Shown here piece after piece: positions 12,695-23,578 of a stretch of DNA of 64,000 nucleotides. The position numbers were made by a program, and so were the translations under genes. The stretch spans positions 7,998,001 to 8,062,000 of the forward strand of contig CAJFCV020000002.1 of assembly GCA_904066235.2 (NCBI GenBank). Reading direction: 5' to 3'. The notes under the pieces are model-generated. The model was given only the letters and a program-made list of their open reading frames with translations, did not search any database and was not told the DNA's origin. The DNA is from Bursaphelenchus xylophilus. Taxonomy: Eukaryota; Nematoda; Chromadorea; Rhabditida; Aphelenchoididae. The stretch's first letter is position 1; every line of letters begins with the position of its first letter.

Positions 12695-13193
12695 TTATAT
12701 TATATAATACTTGACTAAAACTGCGAATAACTTTCGACCGGCCGATAATTGTCAATAGAAAGTTGCGTTCAGAAGGCTTAGAATTTTACGTAGGATAGGA
12801 TGGAATCAAAAAATTTCCGAAAATCGAAAAAAATTTTCCTAGCATTCGACCGGTCGATAATCGTAAATAGCAAGTAGGCTTCAAAAGTAACTATTAAAAA
12901 GTTAACTATTAAAAAGTTAACCCTTTCATAACTATAACTATGCATAGCTTTCTTATCGGACCCCGCTACCGGCTGACGGGGCGACTCAAAAATCGTGTTT
13001 TTCATGAAACTTGGAACAAATTTAGATGAAGATTTGATGAAAATGCGACTTTTGCCGCGAAAAGTTCACATTATTTTTCCGACAGACTGATAGACGCAAC
13101 AAAGCCACGCAGAAAAAAGAAATAATAAGAGCAGAAAGAAAGACGCGGATGAGCAAGTAAACGAACGGCGTTTAAACCTCGATCCTTCTTGCG
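12695..13193. other. Intergenic DNA with a solo MITE end
   Basis: Two short diverged direct repeats around TTCGACCGGCCGATAAT occur near 12735 and 12845. Bases 13069-13091 match the right terminus of the small element at 14852-14992 (TTTTTCCGACAGACTGA followed by TA). Confidence 0.45.
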
Positions 13194-16181
13194 ATGCTGT
13201 TGACTCTGCTTCAACGGCTCCCAGTTGAGGTAAGTAGACCGTTTTATGTGCCGGAGGCAATGTTTTCAGATCCAGAAACATGTTGCGGAGAAGCTCTCAA
13301 TTGTTGACGTCGTTCATGAGGAAGAAAGGCTGCCAGCGAGCATGCTGTGCCTTTTCAAAGATCGGTTTGAGTTCGCGTGCCGCGCAAACAACCTGAAGCC
13401 GAGCTTAATGGAATACACACCGTGGAGGTGGGAATTCAAGAGGTAAAACTTTAAACAAATATCTCTGTAGTAGAGGTACCAATCGGACAATTTCTCGCCG
13501 TCTTGTTTAGATTTCTTGGCTCCCTAACACTCGACCACCTGAACGACCGCACATTAACGGAAAGCGAACTGCCGTTATGGTGGAGTATTGCTTCCTATCC
13601 GATCACAGGCAATCGTCTCCTGATTCCCGAGATGAACGCAAGACCTTTTTACGCAGTTGGTTATAATAGATTAACGATCTTCATAAAGTACTTGAGACCA
13701 AAGGTGGCAAGTCGATTTCCCCGATGCACTCGAGTCATTGACAGAAGGATCGAGAGGAATATGCGCGGACAGGGGCGACTCTATTTGACCCTAGGCAACG
13801 AGTTTGATTTGGAGATGCAAAAAGAACATGGAATTGATTGTTTTGAGAGCTCAATTCAGGTAAGCTGGCAGGATGACATAATACAGGGTGTTTCAAGAAA
13901 TTCCCCGGAAAGCAATCGTCGATTTCTCGGCGCTCAGTCAAGGTATCCAAAAAATTTCTTTTGCATAATAAAGAAGAATACGGGCGGTTTTTTGCCTATG
14001 AAAATCACTTCCTCCGCCAACGCGGAAAGCAGTGTATTCGGCGGAGACTTTTGGGCACTTTTTTGGTCATCACACCCATCTTAAACGCTGTTTTGTGGTT
14101 TTTGATGGTTGAAATGAGGATTCTTGCTAATTTTTGTGTTTACCAAGCGTTCGGCGAAGGTACGACAGCTGCTCGCCGTATCTTAACTCAGCTATGGAGA
14201 AGAAATGGCCCAACACAATTCTTATGGTCTGGCAAGCATTCTCTGCAGGTGTCGTAAACCCTCAAAAATGTTGTCGCCAAGCCTTGTTAGACGTTTAGTC
14301 ATCGAGAAACGACTTGGTTCACTGGAAAACAACGAAATATTTTTTGTTTAAATTTCTCTTTGCCATGCTGTTTCAAACATCTGCACAGTGCGCTCCGACT
14401 TTATCGGCGTTGCAGGGACTGCATTGCACCGTGCGGTCGCTAAATCGGATCGCTTAGCATTGTAGCCGGCCATCTGATCCATTGTGCAAAAAATTTGAAG
14501 ACTTTCTGGATGCTTCAGTGTCGCAATAAAGCATTAAAAATTCGGGTGATAAGCAAAAAAGCGCCCAAAAGTCTCCGCCGAATACACTGCTTTCCGCCTC
14601 GGCGGAGAAAATGATCGTCATAGGCAAAAAACCGCCCATATTCTTCTTTATAATGCAGAAAAAACTTTTTGGATATCTTGACTGAGCGCTAAGAAATCGT
14701 CGATTACTTTCCGGGGAATTTCTTGAAACACCCTGTATATATTTAATGGTGCAATAACTCTTTATCCGAATCTCAATTTGCTTTGACTTTTATCCTTTCG
14801 CGGCCAATTCACACAAAATACGCCACCCTGCAGCTTGCCTCACCTTTTATATCAGTCTGTCGGGAAAATAATGTGGATTTGTCGCACCAAAATGTCTCGC
14901 CGTTGTCTCGCATCAAATTCCCAGTCCCGGCTAGCCGTCGCAAAACGACGATTCCAAGGCAAATATAATACATTGTTTTCCCGACAGACTGATACAGAAC
15001 ACAGTTATACACATATCCGTGTTTTAGGTTCATTCGTATTTTGGCGGATTGCTAGAAATGGTCTTTGACGAGAACGACGTCTTGTTTTACAGCAGCCACG
15101 ACAGGCAAGTGGGACGTTTGGAGGTCTACAGGAAAGATTTGACCTCACCCGACCCTCCGATGTTAATTTATTCACTTGCCAAGGAATGCACCCTTTATCA
15201 GTTGTCCGTCTTCGGAAACATGATGTGCATTTACGCAGAGCATCCGCGGACACACCCACGCCGCGCTCCTGATTCCAGACAGCGGCTTTACATGGTCGAT
15301 CTGATCAGCGGCAGTGTTAAGAAAAAGAAAAATATGCGCAATATGTCGATCGTAAGTCTTCAGGGGAGCTGCCCGAAGTGTGGATAATTATGGATGAAAC
15401 CTGACACAAATTCATGAAATTAAAAAAAATTATGTAAAATTTCAGGAAGCTCAGATGATAACCTACAATAACAAAATCATCTTCTTGAAACAAGACAAGA
15501 TAAATTATTACACAGGGTTTTCGATCGTTTACGACATGACGACTTGTAAGAGCAGAGGGTATTCCGGCTCAACACAACGGACACCATTAAACCGCAATTC
15601 ATTTGTTTACATCTCTGCCCTAGACGAAAGTAATGTTACGGTGAAGGTGGGTTGACCGCTTTCGGATCGGTTTAGGTTGCAATAGGCCAGGAGAACTCGG
15701 CGGAGGCTCGGCAAAGGCCAAGAAAATTTGGCAGCCGGACTTCCGCCGAATCTTCAGAGCTTTTGTCAGACTTAAGTTTTTTATCATCGGCCTCGATTGC
15801 TTTAGTTTTGGCAGCACGGTCGATTACTTAATCTACTTTAGCTCCTCTCAATTTCCGAGGATGTCGTTCGTGTATTCGATGTCCAAGAAGTCAAAACAAC
15901 GCCCGTCATTGGACGATATAACGACCAAATTTTTATAATTATCCAGAGCGACATTCAACATGTTTGGTATCAAGAAAGTTGTAATTGTAAGCAAATAATT
16001 CCTTTATTCCTGTAATTTAAATATATTTTCAGCCCCTCCCCGGCTTCTAAAAACATTCCGAGGCCCGTCAAAGTTGGGTAAACGAAAACTCGAATGTCAT
16101 TTTAAGGACAGAAACCTACGCGTTGCAACGCAACGCGTTGCAACGCAACGCGTTGGGAATTCGCGACGGGCAACGTTGTAG
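13194..16181 (+). CDS. Probable F-box protein, function unknown
   Basis: Exons: 13194-13229, 13270-13442, 13511-13859, 15028-15351, 15446-15646, 15842-15986, 16033-16181; 458 aa, all phases consistent. The N-terminus reads LQRLPVEIQKHVAEKLSIVD, matching the start of an F-box (LPxEIxxxIxxxL), so an SCF ubiquitin-ligase adaptor role is inferred. The remainder has alternating hydrophobic segments (for example YFGGLLEMVF and NNKIIFLKQDK) that could be a beta-propeller-like substrate domain, but no named family was recognised. The third intron (13860-15027) contains two DNA transposons. The last exon ends in a coding 15-bp tandem repeat and is the least certain part; stopping at the in-frame TAA just beyond 15986 would give a shorter protein. 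Confidence 0.6.
13884..14735. mobile_element. TA-flanked Tc1/mariner-type element with transposase relic, in an intron
   Basis: The ends CAGGGTGTTTCAAGAAATTC and its inverse are bordered by TA on both sides. Inverted repeats are about 190-200 bp. On the + strand inside, near 14195-14260, a frame reads WPNTILMVWQAFSAGV, resembling the WGxxS region between the second and third acidic residues of Tc1/mariner transposases. The rest of the frame is broken by stops. The element is 852 bp and must be non-autonomous. Confidence 0.85.
14852..14992. mobile_element. 141-bp TA-flanked MITE in the same intron
   Basis: Terminal inverted repeats TCAGTCTGTCGGGAAAAYAATG are flanked by TA (14850-14851 and 14993-14994). 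It has no coding capacity. A solo end of the same family sits at 13069-13091. Confidence 0.8.
16119..16155 (+). repeat. 15-bp tandem repeat, 2.5 copies, in frame
   Basis: The unit CGCGTTGCAACGCAA is repeated exactly. Because 15 is a multiple of three, it encodes repeating RVATQ in the last exon of the F-box gene model. The unit is itself nearly palindromic. Confidence 0.85.
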
Positions 16182-16330
16182 CTGCAAATTCGTAAAATTT
16201 CGAGTTTTCTTCCATAATCTCGGGGTTTCCGGTCATAAAGCGCAATTAAACGTAAATTTTGTCGGATTTTCTTTTCAAAGATGATAGTACATAATAAATG
16301 GCGCAATCTACCTTCGTTTTACATTTTACA

Positions 16331-16378
16331 GAGGCGGACGTGATCCAGTGCCAAAAAACGTACCATTTTGCATCCACG
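16331..16378. repeat. Truncated end of the MITE family seen at 30473-30722
   Basis: The sequence GTGCCAAAAAACGTACC followed by ATTTTGCATCC matches the left arm of the intact element at 30473-30722. Only one arm is present. Confidence 0.65.
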
Positions 16379-16436
16379 AAAGAACCAGAATCTCGCAAAA
16401 TAGCTCCCTTTTCTTGCTGGGCCATGCCTGAATATA

Positions 16437-17709
16437 CAGGGTGACAAAGAAAAAATGCAACTCATTTTTATGGCCATATTTTGTCTAAAACACCAAACTT
16501 AACTAAAGTAAAGGTAAATATCAGCAACATAGAGTATTGTTAATAGTATGCTCAGTCAGTTTTAAGATGGCTGTTCTTGGCGCCAAGATAGAGCTCAAAA
16601 CGTAACTTTAAATTTTGGGCGATTCGCCGGAGCTTTTTTTGGAGAAATCGGTCCCGTTCTTACCGCAGCGATCAATTAGCGGCTCTAAACTTTTTTGGCG
16701 TGAACTAGAGGTCTTGACCTCCAACCGAAGAAAAAACATAGTCCACCGGATTCAGATCCGGCGAGTAGGCGGCCACGTCGCAGACCACATAAAATCGGGA
16801 AAATTCTGGCCTTGCGTCTTTTTTGCTTTATGGGCGGTGGCGGAATCCTGCTACGGTTTCCGTTTTGAATCGCCAAGGTGCTACTGAGTCCACGGAATCA
16901 CGTTTGGCGCCCAAAATCTGACTTATCCGTTTGGTTTTGACTCTTTTATCCAAGAAAACCAAGGATATCACGCCGCTGGCGCAAAACTTTGCCCCAGGCC
17001 ATGAGAGGCCGGATTTTTACTGGGTTCAAAAATAGCGTATGGTTTTTGACTCTATACAGTCCAACTCCTGCCATTCTGGTGGTTGTAGGCCTGCTCGATG
17101 TTGAGATATTTCTCATCGACGGACAGGATCTTCTGTCACCGCTGAGCTGCGGCGCGACGCTTGAATTTTCGACATTTTTTCGGATATTGTTGCTTGTAGC
17201 GTTCCGTGAGGCGCTAGCCTTTTTGGAGCTTGTTAGGCTTGCGCTACGGTGCATTGCTGGCCATTCATCGACCAGCTGTTTTGTTGATGACGGTCTGCCG
17301 GGCAATCTTTTTCATGGACACCATCAGATTTTGCTTCACTCGCTTTTTGATGATCTCAAAGTTGCCAGAAGTGTTTAATATGCGCTTTCTTCTATTTCCT
17401 GGACACTTAACATCGTGGCCAAGCTCGTGGAGTCGTTTGGTGGCTTTTGGCCTAGCAGATTTTCCTACACCGAGCAGTTTAGCAATCTCACACTGTCCTT
17501 TTTCTTCTCGAGACAGGTTTAAAATCGGGGTCCCTCTGTTTGACACTCAAACAACAAAAGATGATAATCAATTGATATGGGCATGAAAATCAAAAGACTA
17601 GGACAGAAAAACACGGAGAATTTAATGGTATAAAAAATATTTCGCTACACCTAAACATTTTCGCGGCAGGACCCGTGAAAAAAAGTTGCATTTTTTATTT
17701 GTCACCCTG
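16437..17709 (-). mobile_element. Degenerate autonomous-size Tc1/mariner transposon
   Basis: The termini CAGGGTGACAAAGAAAAAAT and a near-perfect inverse (AAAAAATGCAACT pairs with AGTTGCATTTTTT) are flanked by TA (16435-16436, 17710-17711). At 1273 bp it has the usual length of a complete mariner-like element and carries a transposase relic on the minus strand. Confidence 0.9.
16620..17546 (-). pseudogene. Tc1/mariner transposase pseudogene
   Basis: The N-terminal part (17546-17265, open) reads ILNLSREEKGQCEIAKLLGV, a helix-turn-helix start typical of nematode Tc1-like transposases. Further on, in shifted frames, VDEKYLNIEQAYNHQNGRSW carries the first catalytic acidic block. Fragments reading AAYSPDLNPVDY correspond to the block with the later acidic residues. 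Several frameshifts and internal stops separate these pieces, so no transposase can be made. Confidence 0.85.
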
Positions 17710-17732
17710 TATACATATACAGGATCGGCCAA

Positions 17733-17902
17733 GTCTTGTTTACCTAGCATAATAATTTCTTGCTGTAATGTAATTGTTCGTTTCTTGGTCGATCCAGTGA
17801 ATATTTATGATCTTATTCATGTATACAAACTTCTACTGTCTAAAATACGAAAGGATTCATAGAAACTATGGAATAAACTTATGACTTATCAAGGCGAATC
17901 AA
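17733..17902 (+). repeat. Second copy of the potassium channel 3' UTR
   Basis: About 170 bp match 8642-8811 with roughly a dozen substitutions and no obvious indel, including AATAAA at 17872-17877. The copy starts 23 bp after the mariner end. No channel coding sequence precedes it. Confidence 0.9.
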
Positions 17903-18108
17903 AAATTTAAAAAATTTACCAGATTTGCCAAAAACGGCTCTTTTCTGTGGCAATTTCCATTCTCCAGTATTCCCAGCTGCGAACGGTTGTCAAATTTTAT
18001 CCGATCTCCACCATCAACCAACCGGATTTGTTGTGTTGGGATACGAGGTGAGTGAATTCTTAAACATCTACAACAAAGGCAAAAAAAAGGTTACAAAGTT
18101 GCTTCCAG

Positions 18109-20231
18109 ATGTGTCGTCCCAAAAAGAAAGTCGAGAGAATTTCGCCGATTCGAGAAACCCCAACTCCGACCCCGAAAAAGGAATCAGGCGATGAGAACAA
18201 CGATGAAAAGGCTTCAAAACGGTGAGTGGAGGGAACATGAAGACGATTGGCCGAGGGGTTTATAAGAAAATGTGAGGGGGGTCCAACCTTAGGGGATGAA
18301 GTCTCTTTAATTTTGTTTGCGATCATGTAATCATAGATCCCAAATCATTGCCTATTATATAATTTGAGGATTATTCTTTCAGCAATTCGAAGAAGTCCTC
18401 CAAATCGGCTAAGTCTCAAGGAAACAACCCGATGGATCCGAGCAACCCAACCAAAGATCCGAAGCTCCCAACTCAAGCGGACGACTGGTCGGAGGAGAAT
18501 GAAGCCGTGATCATGAGTATGGGCGAATCCTTGAGATCCACCAGGTCTTCGCGGAAAAAGAGAAGCGGCTTTCAGAACAAACCCGAGTTTCGCTATGCCC
18601 TAAGTTTCTGCAATGTCGGCATTGAAGGTCTGGTCCAGGAATTCAACACTCTTCGCAATTACCAGGCACCGGATGTGACTTATAACGAGTTCTTGAGAAA
18701 CAAAGGCAGTAATCGGTAAGGCTTCAGAGTTTTGTTGGCTTTTGGGGTTAATAATTAGAGAAACATGCCATTGTGATTTCAGTTACGCCGACGTCCCTTG
18801 TTTGGATCCGCCGAAGGGCGACAATATCCTCGATAGCGGTTATTACCATGGAAATTTTGTTTATTTCCCGCAGGATGAGGTAAGAGTGCATTTTTTCTGA
18901 TTATGTTGTCTGCAGTCTGAAGCGATTCCATTTGTAATTGTGTGACGCTTTCAGAACCCTCGTTTCCCACGTTACTTGATCTGCCAAGGACCACTGGAAC
19001 TAACAACAGTGGTCTTTTATGATGTCGTCAAACGGAATGGGATTTCCTGCATCTTAATGCTGTGTGATTGGAATGAGAATGGAAAGGCAAAGTGTTTCAA
19101 CTACCTTCCAAAGGATGAGGAAACCTCCAAATTGTTTGATATTTCTATTCCGACGGTCGTCGAAGAGGAGAATGCACCGGAAGGCACCACCGTCAGACAA
19201 TGCAACTGGAAAGGACTAGAGTAAGATAGTGGTAGACGATGCACGTCAAACTAATATAAATCAGCCCGGTGAATGGATTGGCAATTTGCCAAAAAAAGAC
19301 GCGAAAAAACGTTTTGTCGGGGAAGAAATGGGGAATTTTTTGGGGCGAGGGAGTACGCTTTTGTGTGTCTTTTTTCTCTCTTTCTCTTGCGAAATCAAGA
19401 CGAAGTGTAAAAAACCGATAGCGAAGGGTCTATTCCGGTCACCGGACTCCTTAGTTTGAAGTGCGATGTGATTGTGTTTGTGTTACATAATATGTATGTA
19501 CTAGCTGGAGTGATCTTTCAGTGTGACCCACATTCAGTGGACTGGATGGCCAGATCATTGTGGTCCTGTGACTTCGAAGCCGGTATTCCAACTTTTGGAA
19601 TTGAGCAAGAAGTACAACAAGGATAAGAAGAAACCTGTCTTGGTCCATTGCTCAGCTGGTAATAATTTGGTTTATGCAATATTACACAAAGTTCAAATTG
19701 GCTTTTATTTGAATTTTTAGCGGGCTTAGTGCCGTACTTATGTTGTTTTAGGTATCGGTCGATCCGGAACACTGCTTGCTCTCGATCTGCTGAAGGAAAA
19801 CTTCAAAAACTTTGATGACAATTGTAAAATCCCTGAGGCGAGTTTACCAACAATGATTTGTATTGTATAGTATTTTTGTGAGTTTAGATTCTGAAGTACC
19901 TTCGAAAGTATCGAGCTAAAGCGATCCAGACGGCTCCTCAATACGTCTTCCTTCACATCGCTTTCCTTGACCTGCTGGTTGAAAAGTATGGACCGTCGGT
20001 GGAGACGGCCAAAATGAAGACTTTCCGGAGGAGATATGCCAAATATACGAACATCGTCGCCCAAAAACAACCGGTATGCGAAAAATAATTTATTTCAACG
20101 TGTGTAAATTCGTGTTTGAATTTGCAAATTACTGATTGTAGCGTTGTCAATCAGTAATTTTATGTTTGCAGGTTCATCCTAAGCCTGTGGGTGAAACTGG
20201 AAAGGCTGAGAATTCTCCGGCGAAACAGTGA
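18109..20231 (+). CDS. Protein tyrosine phosphatase, single catalytic domain
   Basis: Exons: 18109-18221, 18383-18715, 18783-18879, 18955-19220, 19522-19658, 19752-19837, 19888-20073, 20172-20231; 425 aa, phases consistent. A basic, Ser/Pro-rich N-terminus of about 95 residues precedes the classical PTP domain: the NRYADVPCLD substrate-recognition motif, YHGNFVYFP, the WPD loop in GWPDHCGP, the P-loop VHCSAGIGRSGT with catalytic Cys and Arg, and the Q-loop QTAPQYVFLH. All catalytic residues are present, so an active pTyr phosphatase is expected. The family is greatly expanded in nematodes, where many members act in the male germ line; that role here is inference only. The intron at 19838-19887 needs a GC donor. 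A splice acceptor directly precedes the ATG; an upstream exon ending near 18047 could instead be 5' UTR. Confidence 0.92.
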
Positions 20232-20273
20232 AAATGGATATTGATGACTAGGATTGCTTGATTACTCTTGTGA

Positions 20274-20279
20274 AATAAA
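20274..20279 (+). terminator. Polyadenylation signal of the phosphatase gene
   Basis: AATAAA lies 43 bases after the TGA stop. Confidence 0.7.
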
Positions 20280-21960
20280 AGTATATACGTTTGATATATA
20301 TAATTGCATTGTTGTTTTGAAGCCGAAGAATGCCTTTTGTTGCCATTTTTTCTTATGGCAGTTGTACAGGCACTAACCGGGTATTTCAAATTTCATAAAG
20401 TTTATTTTTTGTGTGGTTGCAAACCTCTAGATTTCGCACAGTGCACCCAACTGTCCGGTTTTCTCCGAGTTGCCGACCAGAATCTTAAAATTCCTTTAAT
20501 TCCAAGTTGCGAATCCCTCGAGAACATCCGATTCCGGGCTTTCATAAAAAAAAACTTTTTTTTATGAATCCCGCGAGATTTAATAAAGAAAGCAAAAGTT
20601 GTGATAAAAATCGCAAAAAGTTTCCAACTCGGATCTGTCTGAGGAGTCAACCAATATTATTTAGACGAGTTAATCAACTTTTTACGCGTTCAGGATCTTC
20701 AGGGTTTTACAATTGCTGTTTTGGGAATACGGTATTTTGTTTAGGGATCAACAATTATACGGAAGAGACGCTTGGTGTACGAAAAGGATTAATTTTAAGG
20801 ATCCTTGGGAGTTATAGTGATGATTTATGTTGAAGCTTAGAGAGTCAGTATCTAGCAACTCAAGGGTTATATTAAATGTTCCAATGGTTTTTTTGTTTAT
20901 TCTGATATTTGGATTTCCAAGATCTTGTCATTTCTTGCCTTCTAAGACAATATTATCTTCCCAGAGTTGCACGATATCTCCCATTCTTTGCGCAAAACCC
21001 CTGCAGTTCTCTAATGTCATTTCCACGTTACTGTTACTCTTCGTTTTGTATTCTTACTATTTTTACCAATTAAATTTCTCAATTCTTCCGTCCGAATGTG
21101 CTCCATCTCAATATTCCTCATCTCCTCTCCGTTTATGAAACAGGGTATCCTCGTCACGTTTTTGCATCATCAGTCAAGTGGATGTTTACATTACTCGGAT
21201 ATAACTCTTACGCTTACTCATTTGCAAGACTCAACTGCGCATGAAGGAAAGTATGAACCGGCTCCGTTCGCTTTCTTGTTCTTGTCGCTTTTACGGTCCG
21301 TAAAAACATGCCTTCGGGGGTGTGGGGCGAAGTCTCGAAGATTGTCGGCGGATCCAGTTTAACACTTGTTTCATTCAGTTATAAAACTCTCAAGTGTCGC
21401 AAAAGGTTGTGGGCGTTTATTGTTCGGCTTTATTCCTGGAACGGCAAGGATTGATAAGGAAGTCGTTCGGAAGGGTGAGGGGTTCGGATCGGGCGGATGG
21501 GCGGGGCTGATGATCTTGAACTTGACTTCGTTGACCAACCGTATAGGATTAGAGAATCTTTGGTATCATCGCTCGTGTATGGACTTATTTTGGAGCTTTG
21601 GTTAGATCTTTTCAGTCATAAGCGAAGGATATCGGACAGAACACAGGGACGTTTGAGATCGGACTTGTGTTTGTAATGAACTGAGTCTTGAAGAGAGATG
21701 AACTGTAGGCCATTGATATATACTTGTAACTGTCCCGTTTGTCGCGTTTTTATCGTCAGTCAGATCCTCCAGATTACGATGAGTCTGGTCTAATTAAATG
21801 CGTAATTTACTGTAATTTTCTCCGGGGTCGGTCTCCTTTGTACGATAATTTTTATTCATTAGGTAATTTTTGGTCCTTATAGATTGTTTAGCTCGTGTCT
21901 CATCTCATTGATTTTTTTAAAATGGGTCTTTATAATTGATGACTGAATATTGAATTGCAG
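20280..21960. other. Intergenic region upstream of the collagen gene
   Basis: No coding exon is supported. A small hairpin of A and T runs (TTCATAAAAA against TTTTTATGAA) lies near 20540-20568. The collagen promoter should lie in the right part, ending at the acceptor TTGAATTGCAG at 21960. Confidence 0.45.
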
Positions 21961-21962
21961 TT

Positions 21963-23334
21963 ATGGATCCACACAAACAGCTTCTGCAAGAGGCGGAAAC
22001 CCATAAGAAATTTGCATTTATTGGAACGGTTGTTGGGTAAGTATCAAGAATTATCACCTTACCATTATTCCGTTAAGACAGAAAATTCTAAAACTTTTTA
22101 AAAGAATGTCCTTCCCTTTTTCTCCTTCTACAATTCTAGACGATTTTTGACTCTTCCCCGCTCATTGAAATACAAATATGTTCCGTTTTTCAGAGTAGCG
22201 TCGGTAGTTGTAGCGGCCCTGTTGATCCCTGCTTTGTGCACTTATCTACAGCATGTCCAAATAAGTCTAGAAGATGAGCTGGCCTTCTGTCAATCACAAA
22301 CTCGAATCCTCCAAGAACAGTTTGATATTAAAACAAAAGGAATGGGAATCAGAAGGCAGAAGAGAGGTGGATCTGCGGTTCAAGTCGAGCCTCATTACTT
22401 GAGCCGAGCCATTTATTTGGGAGAAGGAAAGGCCAAGCCAAGGCCGCGAACCCATGGGGCCAAGATTGAGGCGGACGCCGATGAAACCCTGCTGGAATTC
22501 GACCGAGGAAACCGACAGGCCGAATACGCCGGATATAACGCGGTAAGTCAAATTGAAATAAGTCGTTCTCTCTTTGAATTTCCTTTTATTGTGGAAATAA
22601 CATGGCATCTTCAGGCCGGAGAGAGCCCCAAACAACCCACCAGTCATGCTGATTACCCAGCCAAGGAATTCAACCATGATGGATATGGAGCACCCGAACC
22701 CGCTCACGTTGAAGATCAGGCTGCCAAGGACTCAAGCTCAGGCCAGTGTTCGTGCGGAGTTGGACCCGCCGGAGCCCCAGGACAACCCGGTCCCGACGGT
22801 CATGATGGTGAGGATGGACAGCCAGGAAAGCCCGGAAACAATGGAGAAGACGCTAAGGCTGCGGCTGACACAAAGCCAGACGACTTCTGCTTCGACTGCC
22901 CAGCGGGACCTCCCGGCCCACCTGGAGAAGCCGGTCCTCAAGGTCCAAGCGGAGAAAATGGATCGCCCGGACAAAGTGGACAGCCCGGATCTCCTGGACC
23001 GCAAGGACCACCCGGCCCTGCTGGTCAAGCCGGAGCTCCAGGTCCCGAAGGTGCTCCTGGAGCCGCTGGGTCACCCGGAAAGGTCACTCAGGCCGAGGCA
23101 GTGGCAGGTCCACCCGGCCCACCAGGTCCCGCCGGCCCAGCTGGACCACCAGGACAACCCGGAGATGCTGGAACCCCCGGTAATCCAGGTGTCGTTGGTC
23201 CAGTGGGAGATGCTGGAGCTCCCGGTCCTGCCGGTGCTCCTGGATCGCCTGGTTCCAATGGAATCGACGGTGCTCGAGGAGAGAAGGGATCTTGCGAGCA
23301 TTGCCCGCCTCCCCGAACTGCCCCAGGCTATTAG
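21963..23334 (+). CDS. Cuticle collagen
   Basis: Exons: 21963-22036, 22194-22542, 22615-23334; 380 aa. The N-terminal domain has a single membrane or signal-anchor segment ([20 protein letters not shown]), followed by a conserved region and a basic subtilisin-type cleavage motif RRQKR, as in nematode cuticle collagens. After a non-collagenous stretch come interrupted Gly-X-Y blocks bordered by clustered cysteines ([23 protein letters not shown]), which should form interchain disulfides. The protein would be secreted by hypodermis and assembled into the exoskeleton. A splice acceptor ends two bases before the ATG, consistent with trans-splicing. AATAAA lies at 23400-23405. The col/rol/dpy orthologue was not determined. 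Confidence 0.95.
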
Positions 23335-23578
23335 GAAGCTCACTCAACTTCTGCCTATGCCAATCTGTTTTTTCATTGTTGCTCCTCTTAAATTATTCTA
23401 ATAAACCACCCAGTTCACTGTTTCGAAGGCACCGCAGAGCTTGGCCAAGTCTCGCCTCGCCACAGGTGAAACCGCAGGCGTTTTAGTTTCCATTTCTTTA
23501 GAAAATACGCAAAGTGAACGGCGGATGTACGGGTGAAAGTCGAAATTGTACGGTGGTGTTCGATAGTTATAGTGCGTT

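Noticed and set aside
22294..23347. Long open frames on the minus strand and in another + frame over the collagen
   Set aside because: They are shadows of the GC-rich Gly-X-Y coding sequence.
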